DNA of 58,171 bases, from the NCBI GenBank assembly GCA_020025955.1, contig JAHHRF010000007.1, positions 1-58,171 of the forward strand, written 5' to 3'. Positions 26,715-35,037 of the stretch are shown piece by piece (position 1 is the first letter of the stretch; each line of letters begins with the position of its first letter). The position numbers and the translations under genes were made by a program. The notes under the pieces were generated by a model that saw nothing but the letters and a program-made list of their open reading frames with translations, ran no database searches and was not told where the DNA came from. The stretch is from Sutterella sp. GTDB taxonomy: Bacteria; Pseudomonadota; Gammaproteobacteria; Burkholderiales; Burkholderiaceae_F.

Positions 26715-26830
26715 TATTGAGAATCGAAATTATTATTAAGAATAACTCGCGTTATTCTATTAATGACAAACGCGTTATTTTCGTTTACCAAAATTAGAAT
26801 AACGATTATCTTTTGTGACGCTATTCTTAT
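26715..26830. promoter_or_regulatory. Cluster of AATAAC/GTTATT operator-like palindromes
   Basis: Perfect dyad AGAATAAC-TCGC-GTTATTCT at about 26740-26759, with further half-sites at about 26773, 26797 and 26822, in very AT-rich DNA. A Fur-like 19-mer (GAGAATCGAAATTATTATT, 13 of 19) overlaps the left end. The regulator is unknown. Confidence 0.4.
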
Positions 26831-27101
26831 TACGAACAACGAGGAATACAACGTTATGCTTATTCAGGATAGCGAGGGGGTTTTTGTCGATAAAATCGAA
26901 AGAATCTGTGGCGGCGCCTAGGTGCGGGAGGTAGACGAGGGCGTTCGTGCCAGCCGGGAAGAACGATCGTGGCTGAGGTGAGCTCAGCGAAACGCTGCAA
27001 GGCGTTTGCCACCTCAAGGAAGGTGGGCTGGGTGAAGGGATAGACGTCGCTTGAGGGCGGTGAGACGCGGGGAGAGGGCGTGTTAGGGAGGGCTAAACAA
27101 A

Positions 27102-27138
27102 GAAAAAAGGACGACACCGCGGTTCGATATCGTCCTTT
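27102..27138 (-). terminator. Terminator of mop
   Basis: Minus strand: AAAGGACGA/TCGTCCTTT with a 15-nt loop, followed by TTTC, 40 nt after the mop stop. Confidence 0.8.
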
Positions 27139-27177
27139 CGTGTAGCATGAAGCCCTTGAGCTTCAGACTAAGCTGAA

Positions 27178-27390
27178 TTATTCAGCCACAGCAACCATAA
27201 CGTTGGAAGCCTTGACAACAGCGAAAGCCTTGCCACCAACCGTGAGGTTGAGGGACTTAGCGGAAGCCGTCGTGATGGAGGAAACGAGTTCCTGACCGCA
27301 GGCGGTCTTGATCACGATTTCGGTGGAAACGGGACCTTCGTTGATGGACTGGATGGTACCTTCGATGCAGTTGCGAGCGGAAATCTTCAT
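27178..27390 (-). CDS. mop: Molybdate/tungstate-binding protein Mop (molbindin)
   Basis: A 70-aa single TOBE domain: MKISARNCIEGTIQSINEGPVSTEIVIKTACGQELVSSITTASAKSLNL and so on, with the KISARN-GTI...G...EV and SAKSLNL-G-A-VKAS-VMVA signatures of molbindins, which oligomerise and store molybdate or tungstate in the cytoplasm. Start at 27390 with GGAG 8 nt upstream. Molybdenum cofactor enzymes such as formate dehydrogenase or oxidoreductases for anaerobic respiration would use the store. A palindrome between it and the divergent 27615 gene may be its operator. Confidence 0.9.
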   Translation of the reverse strand: MKISARNCIEGTIQSINEGPVSTEIVIKTACGQELVSSITTASAKSLNLTVGGKAFAVVKASNVMVAVAE

Positions 27391-27447
27391 GAGAAACTCC
27401 AAATAATTAAATTATAGAAAGACAAAAACTGTCTGGATTGAGGTCAT

Positions 27448-27477
27448 TATATACAAAGAAATTTATCTTGTGTATAC
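27448..27477. promoter_or_regulatory. Palindromic operator candidate upstream of mop
   Basis: Imperfect inverted repeat: TATATACAAAGA on one side and TCTTGTGTATA on the other, separated by a few A/T bases. Its position between divergent promoters and its layout suit a ModE-type regulator, but the bases differ from the E. coli ModE consensus. Confidence 0.4.
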
Positions 27478-27614
27478 GTTTTTATTATTTTCTAGCAGTT
27501 CTCATTAATTTCTTACGATTACTTCGCGGTGTATTCCGCTTATTTACTGGGGTTTGCTATCATTAGCACCCATCAAATTTTTTTTGCATTCTTTCCTCCC
27601 ACCCCCTCGTCGTC

Positions 27615-28928
27615 ATGTCTACTTTTCCCGAACATTCGCTTGAACGCCCCTTAGAACCCCTTCGTCGTGAAGACTTTGAAATCATGGCGCCCGCAGGCAG
27701 CCGTGAAGCCTTAATGGCTGCCGTACGCGCGGGGGCCGACTCCGTCTACTTTGGGGTTGGGGAGCTCAATATGCGTGCGCACTCGGCCAATGACTTTACG
27801 GTCGAGGATTTGCCGGAACTCGCTCAAACCCTGCATGACGCGGGTGTGAAAGCCTATTTAACGGTTAACACCGTGCTCTATGACGAAGACCTTCCTGCGA
27901 TGCGCCGTTTGATTGCGGCCGCCAAAGCGGCACAAGTGGACGCGGTGATTGTGAGCGACCCTGCCGCCATGATTGAAGCGGGCAAGGTAGGGATCCCCGC
28001 GCACTTGTCGACCCAATTGAATGTGGGCAATGTCGACACGTTAAAGTTCTACGCCCAATTTGCGGACGTAGCCGTCTTAGCGCGTGAACTCCGTCTTGAT
28101 CAGGTGCGTGGGATTTATGAAGCGATTCACCGTGAGGGGATTGTGGGTCCCTCGGGGAAGCCCATTCGCATTGAGATGTTCTGTCATGGGGCACTCTGTA
28201 TGAGCGTGTCGGGTCGCTGCTTTATGAGTTTGCACACGCGTGGGAAGAGCGCCAACCGTGGGGCCTGCTTACAGAACTGTCGTCGTGCCTACATTGTGAA
28301 AGACAAAGAGCGCGACATCGAACTGGAAGTCGACAACGAATACATCATGAGTCCGAAGGACTTAAAGACGATTGGCTTTATGGACCGTATGGTCGAAAGC
28401 GGCGTGCGCGTTTTCAAGATCGAAGGGCGAGCCCGCAGTCCGGAATACGTTTTAGAGACGGTAAAGAGCTATGCGGAGGCGCTCGAAGCGATTATTGAAG
28501 GCAACTTCACGGACGATACTCGCACCCAGTGGGACGAGCGTTTAGCCAAGGTCTTTAACCGTGGGTTCTGGGATGGCTATTACTTAGGGGACACCATTGG
28601 GAACCTGGTGAAGGGTTATGGGTCGGAAGCGACCGAAAAGAAGGTGTTCTTGGGCACGGTTATCAGTTGGTACGCCAAACCTCAGATTGCTTACATCAAG
28701 GTGCAGGCGGGTGAACTCAAAGTGGGTGACACGTTGAGCGTAAACGGTCCGACCACGGGGGCTTACCTTTTATCGGTGACCGAACTCCGAGATGATGAGG
28801 GTAATCCCATCGAAACGGCTGCCAAGGGTCAAAATGTCACCTTCCCGGCGCTCGACAAAATCCGTACAAACGATAAGGTTTATAAATTGGTTCAACGTAA
28901 TGGACCGAAGTTGACTCATAGAGCGTAA
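27615..28928 (+). CDS. Peptidase U32-family protein, probable tRNA U34 hydroxylation factor
   Basis: A 437-aa protein of the collagenase-like U32 family. Family marks: IMAPAGSREALMAAVRAGADSVYFGVGELNMR, the ALCMSVSGRCFMS motif (about residue 195), RGACLQNCRRAY and SPKDLKTIGFMDRMVESGVRVFKIEGRARSPEYV; the cysteines in these motifs bind an iron-sulfur cluster in characterised relatives. The related proteins TrhP/YegQ make 5-hydroxyuridine at tRNA position 34, and that is the best guess here. A C-terminal beta domain (about 350-437) follows, as in the longer members. No operon partner. Confidence 0.82.
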   Translation: MSTFPEHSLERPLEPLRREDFEIMAPAGSREALMAAVRAGADSVYFGVGELNMRAHSANDFTVEDLPELAQTLHDAGVKAYLTVNTVLYDEDLPAMRRLIAAAKAAQVDAVIVSDPAAMIEAGKVGIPAHLSTQLNVGNVDTLKFYAQFADVAVLARELRLDQVRGIYEAIHREGIVGPSGKPIRIEMFCHGALCMSVSGRCFMSLHTRGKSANRGACLQNCRRAYIVKDKERDIELEVDNEYIMSPKDLKTIGFMDRMVESGVRVFKIEGRARSPEYVLETVKSYAEALEAIIEGNFTDDTRTQWDERLAKVFNRGFWDGYYLGDTIGNLVKGYGSEATEKKVFLGTVISWYAKPQIAYIKVQAGELKVGDTLSVNGPTTGAYLLSVTELRDDEGNPIETAAKGQNVTFPALDKIRTNDKVYKLVQRNGPKLTHRA

Positions 28929-29139
28929 CTATCATTCGTTCGTAGCCAATTAGCGACAAAAGCAATCGGTCCTAGGGCGTTGTTTTATAATGTGTCGTCT
29001 TGGTCAAAGTCGGTTTGACTCCCGATGAACTGAACCTGACGCGAGTCTCCCCAAACGGTTGACCCATCGCGGACCCCAAAATTTTAGAAAGCACGCCCCA
29101 CGAACCAAAAGGGCGTTGTTTCACTGGACACACTTCTTT
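28929..29139 (+). promoter_or_regulatory. Leader of the DUF4261-like gene
   Basis: TATAAT at 28985-28990 is a good -10 element, leaving an untranslated leader of about 145 nt with a small hairpin GTCAAAGTCGGTTTGAC. No recognised riboswitch. Confidence 0.35.
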
Positions 29140-30720
29140 ATGCCTTTTAATCAAATTCTGTCGAAACCGGATTCACCCATCATCAACCCGCTGGATAACG
29201 TGGGGGATGCTGTGCTGGGCGTTTTCATGGTTCACAACGACGATTTATTTGACTACAAGGCCTTTGAGAAGCAGTTCAAAGAAGACTGGGAAATGAGTTT
29301 TCGCGTCGACGACCGTTTTGTCGACGGGGCCATCTCGTTAATTAAAGACGCTTACAACGGCTATCCTTTGGATATCTACGCCAAGATCGTTGAGATTGAA
29401 GGCGAGTCGTTTTCGATTGTGGAAGAGCCGGGCTCTTGCCCTGGCACCAGCTGTCGTACGAACCGTATGCCTGGGCTTCGTTTGTCGGCGGAAAATAAGA
29501 AGATTGCAGCCGGCTACTTGCACGCCGTCTACTTCGCTAGTGTCGGTCCCATCCCCACCGCGATGACGCGTCAGATGATGTTGCTTCGCATGATGATGAC
29601 CTTGGCCAAACTCTGCCCGAGCGCCCAGTTTGCGTTAGATAACACGCTTTACTCGGCCAAAACCCTGCGTAAGCTCATTCCGGCTCTTAAAACCAACGCG
29701 GACTACTTCCAGGTGATTTCGGCTACCGAACACATCCGTCGCGCCATTGGTCCGACGACGCGCTTCCTTGTGGGGGAAAGTATTGTTCGCGCCAAGCACT
29801 ATCAAGAGATGCGTGCGATGGGCTTTGCGAAACTCCCCACCGAAGAGGAAGACTTCCGTGCGATTTCGGACATCATTACGGGGAAGACTGAACACTGGTC
29901 GCCCACGTACCCGGACATCCATTTGGAAGCCATCGTTGAATCCCCCTCGGAAGGGCGTGCGGTTTTCACGGCGGAAGAATTCATTGACCGCTTAAGTGAC
30001 GAGTGGGGCATTAGTGCCGTGCCCGTGAAGAAGCGCCAGCGTAAAGACCACTTTGTGCTCTCTACCGATGGGATCGATTTTGGGATTTCCATCAATCACG
30101 AGTCCGGCAAGGCGGAAGAAAGCTGTTGCGCTTGTGAGTTGAGCTGCACCTTTGCCAATTGCGTCCAGCACACGTGCCACCACTTTATTAGTGTGGAAGT
30201 GCCGGGCGGTCCCAATGCACAACGCTTATTGACGCGCCTTCGTTACTTCTTCCGTATGGTTTCCACCCTTTCGTCCTTCTACGAAGCCAAGACCGCCATG
30301 GTGTACTTAAACGGTAACGCCTTCTTAGCGTCGGACTTCCGTCAGCATGCGCACTTTGAAGCCAAGAAGACGGGCTACCCCTTATCCTGCATGATTGACA
30401 TGATTGGGGAAACGGATCCGGAAACGGGGGCGTCGTTAATTCGTACGCGTGGGCTCAACAGTTTCCAGACGCGTGAAATCGAGATCTTTAGTGAAAACTT
30501 GCCGTTAACGGACTTGGAAGTGAAGCTTCGTCTCTTAACGGGGATGATCTTGAACCGTGACATTCCGCCGATGGGCCTCTTAGAGAGCTTGGAATTGACG
30601 ATTCACGAAGGGGAAGCCACGGTAACCTCTGACCAACTCTGTGAACTCTTGCAGTCGGAATTGGGGATTCCCATTCGCTTCAACACGAAGGAATCGGCCT
30701 CCCCCTTGCAGATGAACTAA
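29140..30720 (+). CDS. DUF4261-like protein, probably two tandem domains
   Basis: A 526-aa soluble protein. The start at 29140 (MPFNQILSKPDSPIINPLDN) is preferred to the upstream frame from 29059. The C-terminal part, with FLASDFRQHAHFEAKKTGYPLSCMIDMIGETDPETGASLIRTRGLNSFQTREIEIF, resembles DUF4261. The N-terminal half (VHNDDLFDYKAFEKQFKEDWEMSF) and the middle (FTAEEFIDRLSDEWGISAVPVKK) look like two versions of the same fold, suggesting an internal duplication. A cysteine-rich insert (ESCCACELSCTFANCVQHTC, about residues 327-346) could bind metal. Function unknown. Confidence 0.65.
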   Translation: MPFNQILSKPDSPIINPLDNVGDAVLGVFMVHNDDLFDYKAFEKQFKEDWEMSFRVDDRFVDGAISLIKDAYNGYPLDIYAKIVEIEGESFSIVEEPGSCPGTSCRTNRMPGLRLSAENKKIAAGYLHAVYFASVGPIPTAMTRQMMLLRMMMTLAKLCPSAQFALDNTLYSAKTLRKLIPALKTNADYFQVISATEHIRRAIGPTTRFLVGESIVRAKHYQEMRAMGFAKLPTEEEDFRAISDIITGKTEHWSPTYPDIHLEAIVESPSEGRAVFTAEEFIDRLSDEWGISAVPVKKRQRKDHFVLSTDGIDFGISINHESGKAEESCCACELSCTFANCVQHTCHHFISVEVPGGPNAQRLLTRLRYFFRMVSTLSSFYEAKTAMVYLNGNAFLASDFRQHAHFEAKKTGYPLSCMIDMIGETDPETGASLIRTRGLNSFQTREIEIFSENLPLTDLEVKLRLLTGMILNRDIPPMGLLESLELTIHEGEATVTSDQLCELLQSELGIPIRFNTKESASPLQMN

Positions 30721-30728
30721 ATATGAGA

Positions 30729-30757
30729 AGAGCACCTTTTTCGGGTGCTCTTTTTTT
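30729..30757 (+). terminator. Terminator of the DUF4261-like gene
   Basis: AGAGCACC/GGTGCTCT with a 7-nt loop and seven T. Confidence 0.85.
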
Positions 30758-30759
30758 CG

Positions 30760-31638
30760 TTAGTGCTTCATGTCGGCGAACAGTTTGGGTAGCGTCGTCA
30801 CGTCGTCGGGCGTCTCGCGTTCTAACTTCTGGCACGCCGTTTCATCGTCGTTGTCACACGCCTCTTCAAACCAGGCTTTGGCACGTTCCGGATCCTTGGG
30901 AACGCCTAAGCCCTCTTCGTAGAGCCTCCCTAAGGCGGTTTGGGCTTGCGCTAAGTCTTGGGCAGCGGCCTTTTCCCACCAGTGCTTGGCGAGCGCATAG
31001 TTTCGCGTAAAGCCCATGCCGTAGGCGTAGGCATTCCCTAAAGTAAACTGCGCGAGGTCGTACTTGTTTTTCGCGGCTTTCAGTAACCACTCATAAGCTT
31101 GAGAGGGCTCATTTTCATCCAATAAGCGTTTGTAGAGAATGAATTGCGCTTGGGGTAAATCCGATCGCGCAGCACGCTTTAACCAGCGGCGAGCGTCCGT
31201 GGGGTTGACCTCCACGCCGTTTCCCTCTCGAAGGCGAAGTGCCACGTCAAGTTGCGACTCGGCATCCCCCGCCTTAGCAGCTTTTAAACGCCACGTATAG
31301 GCTTTTTCTTGATCAATGGGTAAACCCCCTTCACCAAAGGTGTAGAGGACGGCTAAAACCTTTTGCGAGGGCACATCGCCCGCTTGCGCACTGCGTTGGT
31401 ACCAGAAGATCCCTTGCTGGGGATCCGGCACGCCCACAAGTCCCTTGGTGTAGAGTTCTGCCATACGGCGCATGGCCACCGGGTTGGCATTGTTGGCCTC
31501 ACGTTTACAGACGTCAAACGCATCGTGATAGTCACCCGCGTTATACGCCACGTCACAGCCTTGTTTTTCTTGTTGGCAGCCAGTGAGTAGGGCACTCATC
31601 AAGAGGGCACCCACACTCAGGGTTTTAAAACCGTGCAT
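30760..31638 (-). CDS. Sel1-repeat lipoprotein
   Basis: A 292-aa protein. The start at 31638 (MHGFKTLSVGALLMSALLTGCQQ) gives a lipoprotein signal with lipobox LLTGC (Cys about 21); the upstream in-frame start would lengthen it awkwardly. It contains six or so Sel1-like repeats of about 36 aa (for example AMRRMAELYTKGLVGVPDPQQGIFWYQRSAQAG and AQFTLGNAYAYGMGFTRNYALAKHWWEKAAAQ). Anchored in the inner or outer membrane facing the periplasm. Sel1 proteins scaffold protein contacts; the partner is unknown. Its end (AWFEEACDNDDETACQKLE) closely matches that of the Sel1 protein at 50230. Confidence 0.85.
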   Translation of the reverse strand: MHGFKTLSVGALLMSALLTGCQQEKQGCDVAYNAGDYHDAFDVCKREANNANPVAMRRMAELYTKGLVGVPDPQQGIFWYQRSAQAGDVPSQKVLAVLYTFGEGGLPIDQEKAYTWRLKAAKAGDAESQLDVALRLREGNGVEVNPTDARRWLKRAARSDLPQAQFILYKRLLDENEPSQAYEWLLKAAKNKYDLAQFTLGNAYAYGMGFTRNYALAKHWWEKAAAQDLAQAQTALGRLYEEGLGVPKDPERAKAWFEEACDNDDETACQKLERETPDDVTTLPKLFADMKH

Positions 31639-32095
31639 CGTGAATTCCGAATCGCTCAAGGAGATAGGGTTATCAGGAAAAGAGGGCGTCAGTCGTCACG
31701 GTCATGAAAAGGTCATACACAACAAAACGACTTCGCTTTTTCGTAAAAGTCTACCCCTTTTCTTAGACGCATTGTGCGACAGGGAAACTATTCCTGTAGG
31801 CCTCTACGAATAGGGGGTGTTTCACCTATCTCTATCGAGGTAAGGTTAAACCATCCCCTTTGTGCGTTAACTCCCCGTATTCTCGCTAAAAATCGCTAAA
31901 CGTAGCGCTTTTTGTGAATTTTCAGAATTGACCAAAATGCAACAGCCGCAGGCCTCGAGAGGCGAATTCGTCAGAAAAACGTCGCATGAAGTGTTTAGGT
32001 TTTGGGGAGGCGCGAGTGAATCGATCGTATGGAATTGTCGATTTTTTCTTGAGCGCTAGGGCGACAAGGGATTCAAAATTTGTTATAGTTATGCG
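31639..32095. other. Intergenic region upstream of the Sel1 lipoprotein
   Basis: No convincing gene. It carries the promoter region of the Sel1 gene (-) and, at its right end, the promoter of a possible small RNA (GCGACA at 32061, TATAGT at 32084, 17-nt spacer). Confidence 0.35.
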
Positions 32096-32160
32096 TAACG
32101 ACACCCCGCAAGCTTAGCTCTTCCTTCTTGGGAGATGATGCTCAAACGGCGGGGTTTTAT
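32096..32160 (+). ncRNA. Candidate small RNA ending in a terminator
   Basis: About 65 nt. The outer stem ACCCCGC (32103-32109) pairs with GCGGGGT (32149-32155), and an inner hairpin TCTTCC/GGGAGA lies at 32119-32135; a T-rich tail (TTTATTTT) follows. A sigma70-like promoter precedes it. It lies in sense with no gene and opposite to both neighbours, so it is not simply a gene's terminator. Confidence 0.4.
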
Positions 32161-32182
32161 TTTGCCTGTCACTTTTAGAAAA

Positions 32183-32213
32183 ACCGTACGCCCAAGCATG
32201 AAGAGCCTGGGCG
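32183..32213 (-). terminator. Terminator of the TPR gene
   Basis: Minus strand: CGCCCA and TGGGCG stem with a loop, then TACGGTTTTTC. Confidence 0.6.
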
Positions 32214-32223
32214 CCAACTAGGC

Positions 32224-33660
32224 TCACGTGAGCCAAACGTCTTTACTACCGATGCGTCTAAAGGTGTGGAAGATCCCAATCGGGCTATCGGGCTCAGCAA
32301 AGAGGTCGACCAACGCTTTCAACACCGCATCAATATCCCAGGCGATAAAGTCCACGTAACCCGAATGCGTCCCCGTGGCGGTGCCGATAACACGTACGGA
32401 GTCCGTCAGATCCGCTTGAGCTAAGCGTTCCAAAATCTTGGTCTTAAACGCTGCCGCATCAAGGCCTTTTAAGGGATAGGCCACAAAGCCCGCCACAATG
32501 CCGTCCGTTTCTAAGTCGTCGACCGTGTCGTCATTCTCATCAAGATAGTTGTTCGCGAGTAAGGCGCAGCACCCCGATCCCGACACGATATCGAAACGAA
32601 ACTCCGAGTTGGCCTCTTCAGGATCGGGCTCAAAGTCGTAGTCTTCCATCACATCCGTCATGTTCTTTGGGTCTAACGACAAATCAAAGCCACGTTCTTC
32701 GAGAAGGGTCGCGAGATCTAAGAGTGTCCCCATGGGGTTGGGCTTGGGCGCGTCTAAAAGACGAATACGGCTAATCACGCGCATTCGAGGAATTTCCCCG
32801 ATCATTCTATAGACGAGCTCGGAGGCTAAACGGTACGGAATAAAGTCTTCGTTCGAGTTGTCAGTGAGCGCTTCGGCATAGCACGAGAGGTGCACAAAGC
32901 CGTCATCCTCTTCTAACCAAATGGACACATCCTGTGCCTTAAGCGTCCCCTCATCGAGCGAGATGTCGGACAACGCCCAGGGCTGGTGACCCACCGCAAA
33001 CTTCCAGCGTTGTTTCAAAGACTCGGGCGCATGCTCCACAAAGTAAACGAGGGGAAAGACCTTGGCGGGATTCTCACCGGGGCTGAGGATGAGGCAGAGT
33101 TCATCACTCGTCGTGTTCGATTCCAGCACAAATTCAACGTCACGAAAGGCAATATCAAGAATTTCTTTCAGGCCAATCATGACCTTGTCCATGTTATTGC
33201 CTTCTTCGTCCTCAGCGATTAACTGAGTAAGGCGTTTATTTTCCTTTTCAAAGGCTGCCCAGGCCTCGGCCACACGCACACGGAAGGGCGCCTTAAAGCG
33301 AGGCCACGCCAGGTTATTTCGAACGAGCTCAAGAAGCGCTTTAGCGCGTTTATCATCGGGCTCAATCTCGAGCGCCTGTTCGACAAAGGGGAAGGCGCGT
33401 GCGGCTTCATTGAGGGCCATATGGGCGTACGCACGATAGAAGTTCCAGTCAAAGCGGTCTTCGAATTCTTCGACCTCTTCGAAGAGTTCAAGCGCCTCTT
33501 GAAAACGATCGACCTCGGAGGGCAAAGCGCCTGCCGCATAGGCGCACGCTAAGAGGTAGGTCCCCTCAGGGGGGAGACGCTTCAGGGGAGCGAGGGCATC
33601 AATGACCCGTTGATAGTCACCGGCTTTATACCATTGACGGCAGAGCTTTAAGTTTTTCAT
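32224..33660 (-). CDS. TPR-containing protein of unknown role
   Basis: A 478-aa protein. The start at 33660 (MKNLKLCRQWYKAGDYQRVIDAL) is preferred, as the upstream extension is of poor coding quality. The N-terminal 130 residues contain three TPR-type helix pairs (YKAGDYQRVIDALAPLKRL; FQEALELFEEVEEFEDRFDWNFYRAYAHMAL; AARAFPFVEQALEIEPDDKRAKALLEL). The rest is alpha/beta, acidic and soluble, ending in GYVDFIAWDIDAVLKALVDLFAEPDSPIGIFHTFRRIGSKDVWLT, without a known motif. Found as a single transcript next to the tonB operon terminator; a link with it is not shown. Confidence 0.7.
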   Translation of the reverse strand: MKNLKLCRQWYKAGDYQRVIDALAPLKRLPPEGTYLLACAYAAGALPSEVDRFQEALELFEEVEEFEDRFDWNFYRAYAHMALNEAARAFPFVEQALEIEPDDKRAKALLELVRNNLAWPRFKAPFRVRVAEAWAAFEKENKRLTQLIAEDEEGNNMDKVMIGLKEILDIAFRDVEFVLESNTTSDELCLILSPGENPAKVFPLVYFVEHAPESLKQRWKFAVGHQPWALSDISLDEGTLKAQDVSIWLEEDDGFVHLSCYAEALTDNSNEDFIPYRLASELVYRMIGEIPRMRVISRIRLLDAPKPNPMGTLLDLATLLEERGFDLSLDPKNMTDVMEDYDFEPDPEEANSEFRFDIVSGSGCCALLANNYLDENDDTVDDLETDGIVAGFVAYPLKGLDAAAFKTKILERLAQADLTDSVRVIGTATGTHSGYVDFIAWDIDAVLKALVDLFAEPDSPIGIFHTFRRIGSKDVWLT

Positions 33661-33774
33661 GGTGCGCGTGAAAGAAAGAGACTGAAAAGGTACGTTTCTA
33701 TTAGTGTAGGAAATTCTGTCGAGCTCACGAAGAAAACTCTCCGCCCTTTGAGCCAACGCAGAGAATAAAAGAAA

Positions 33775-33803
33775 AGCCCCCGCGTTCGAAAACACGAGGG
33801 CTT
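33775..33803 (-). terminator. Terminator of the tonB operon
   Basis: Minus strand: AGCCCTCG/CGCGGGGGCT stem, followed by TTTCTTTT. Confidence 0.75.
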
Positions 33804-33820
33804 TAAGTCAAAGACAGAAG

Positions 33821-34606
33821 TTAGTCTTTCAACGCGAAGACCACGGGGACATGCACATGCATGGGCTTGGCCCCTGGGAACGCACGACCGAGCAACTTCC
33901 TAGCGGCCTTAACCGCAGCACGGTTCAACAGCGGCGAACGGTGCTTCTTGAAGATGTCGACCTTGGAGATGCGACCGGCATTATCAATCACGATCTCAAG
34001 CATAACGGTCCCTTGGGTGCGCTCACGACGCGCATTACGGGGATAGTCTTTGTTACGCTCAATTTCACGGATGATTTCAGCGAGAACATCGTCCGTACCC
34101 ACAGCGTCTTCCTTGTTCCCTGCCGCTTGCGCATTGCCGTCATGCTGACTTTGCGTTTCCATCTGGGCATCCGCCCCTTGCGAGGCTTGTTGCGGAGCGG
34201 GAGCGGGTTCAGGTTCGGGCTCAGGCTTCTTGGGCTTGGGCTTAGGTTTAGGCTTCGGTTTGGGTTTCGGTTTCGGTTGCGGTTTGGGCGGCTCTACCTT
34301 GACGGGCTCGGGCGGAACCACTTCGGGTTCGGGCTCGGGCTCAGGTTTGGGCGGCAAGGGCGGGCGCGGCGTGATCGCAAAATCACTATGCTCCACCACA
34401 TGCTCAATTAGCTCAACCTTGGAGTAAATCTCCATCAAGAGCACTTCAGGGACGTCGATCTGTTCACGGAAAATGCCTTTAGGCATGGTCGGAACGGCGA
34501 ACTGACGCACGATCTGATGGGCTGAAAGCACGATCAAAACCACGACCAACGTGCCCACAAAGGTGCGGGCGACGCGTTTCGCGAATTTTGACTCATGGGA
34601 GGCCAT
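33821..34606 (-). CDS. tonB: TonB energy-transducing protein
   Basis: A 261-aa protein. N-terminal membrane anchor (about 14-33: TFVGTLVVVLIVLSAHQIV), a long Pro-Lys/Pro-Glu spacer (about 81-140, with a pure Pro-Lys run coded by near-identical 6-bp units) crossing the periplasm, and a C-terminal TonB domain (about 177-261: YPRNARRERTQGTVMLEIVIDNAGRISKVDIFKKHRSPLLNRAAVKAARK). It passes the proton motive force from ExbB-ExbD to the outer-membrane receptors, here most likely the three at 42-50 kb. Last gene of the exbB-exbD-tonB set; starts 2 nt after exbD ends. Confidence 0.93.
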   Translation of the reverse strand: MASHESKFAKRVARTFVGTLVVVLIVLSAHQIVRQFAVPTMPKGIFREQIDVPEVLLMEIYSKVELIEHVVEHSDFAITPRPPLPPKPEPEPEPEVVPPEPVKVEPPKPQPKPKPKPKPKPKPKPKKPEPEPEPAPAPQQASQGADAQMETQSQHDGNAQAAGNKEDAVGTDDVLAEIIREIERNKDYPRNARRERTQGTVMLEIVIDNAGRISKVDIFKKHRSPLLNRAAVKAARKLLGRAFPGAKPMHVHVPVVFALKD

Positions 34607-34608
34607 CG

Positions 34609-35037
34609 TTAGTCCTCCTTATGAGGGGCCGCGGGGGCGTCCTTAACCGGATCGGTACTGATCACAAAGCGACCGGCACGCTTAACCTTAGCGATGTCCA
34701 AGACCTTAACGAAATTGGAGAAGGGGGCCTTAGCATCCATGTAGATGTTGAGGATCTTCTCGGGCTGAGAATCCAGCAAAACGGCGATTTCTTCCAACGT
34801 CAACGATTCTTCATTGACCCAGTAAGAGCCGTCGGCCTTCACGCCCACCATGATTTCATCACGGGCACGGGTGACTTCCGCGTTTTTCGCTTCCGGCAAC
34901 ACCACTTCGAGCACAGGACGCGAGAAACTCATCGTGAGCACGAAGAAGATGATCAACATGAACAAACAGTCAATCATCGGCGTTAAGTCGATGGACAAGT
35001 CGTCCTCAAAGTTATCGAATACGTCGGGCTTCATCAT
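34609..35037 (-). CDS. exbD: ExbD proton-channel subunit
   Basis: A 142-aa protein. One N-terminal membrane helix (about 20-41) with the essential Asp in LTPMIDCLFMLIIFFVLT, then a periplasmic domain. It forms the proton-driven motor with ExbB. Its first codons overlap the last of exbB by 4 nt, indicating coupled translation. Standard length. Confidence 0.93.
   Translation of the reverse strand: MMKPDVFDNFEDDLSIDLTPMIDCLFMLIIFFVLTMSFSRPVLEVVLPEAKNAEVTRARDEIMVGVKADGSYWVNEESLTLEEIAVLLDSQPEKILNIYMDAKAPFSNFVKVLDIAKVKRAGRFVISTDPVKDAPAAPHKED

Larger units (their letters stand above)
25937..27101. other. Long gene-poor stretch with Fur-like sites and palindromes
   Basis: No convincing gene. It holds a strong Fur-like site at 26373-26387, a hairpin CGGTCAA/TTTGACCG near 26411-26432, an imperfect long hairpin CAGAAGC/GCTTCTG (26526-26579) enclosing CTAGAA/TTCTAG, and an AT-rich cluster of AATAAC/GTTATT palindromes at 26715-26830. 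On the minus strand, 27117-26860 and 27017-26775 give two overlapping frames whose pieces (TFLEVANALQRFAEL and AGTNALVYLPHLGAATDSFDF) might be one frameshifted gene. I cannot name it. Confidence 0.45.

Noticed and set aside
33851..34411. Long plus-strand frame opposite tonB, rich in Gly/Leu/Arg
   Set aside because: It is the mirror of the Pro-Lys repeat region of tonB; the repeat opens all frames. No ribosome-binding site or family match.
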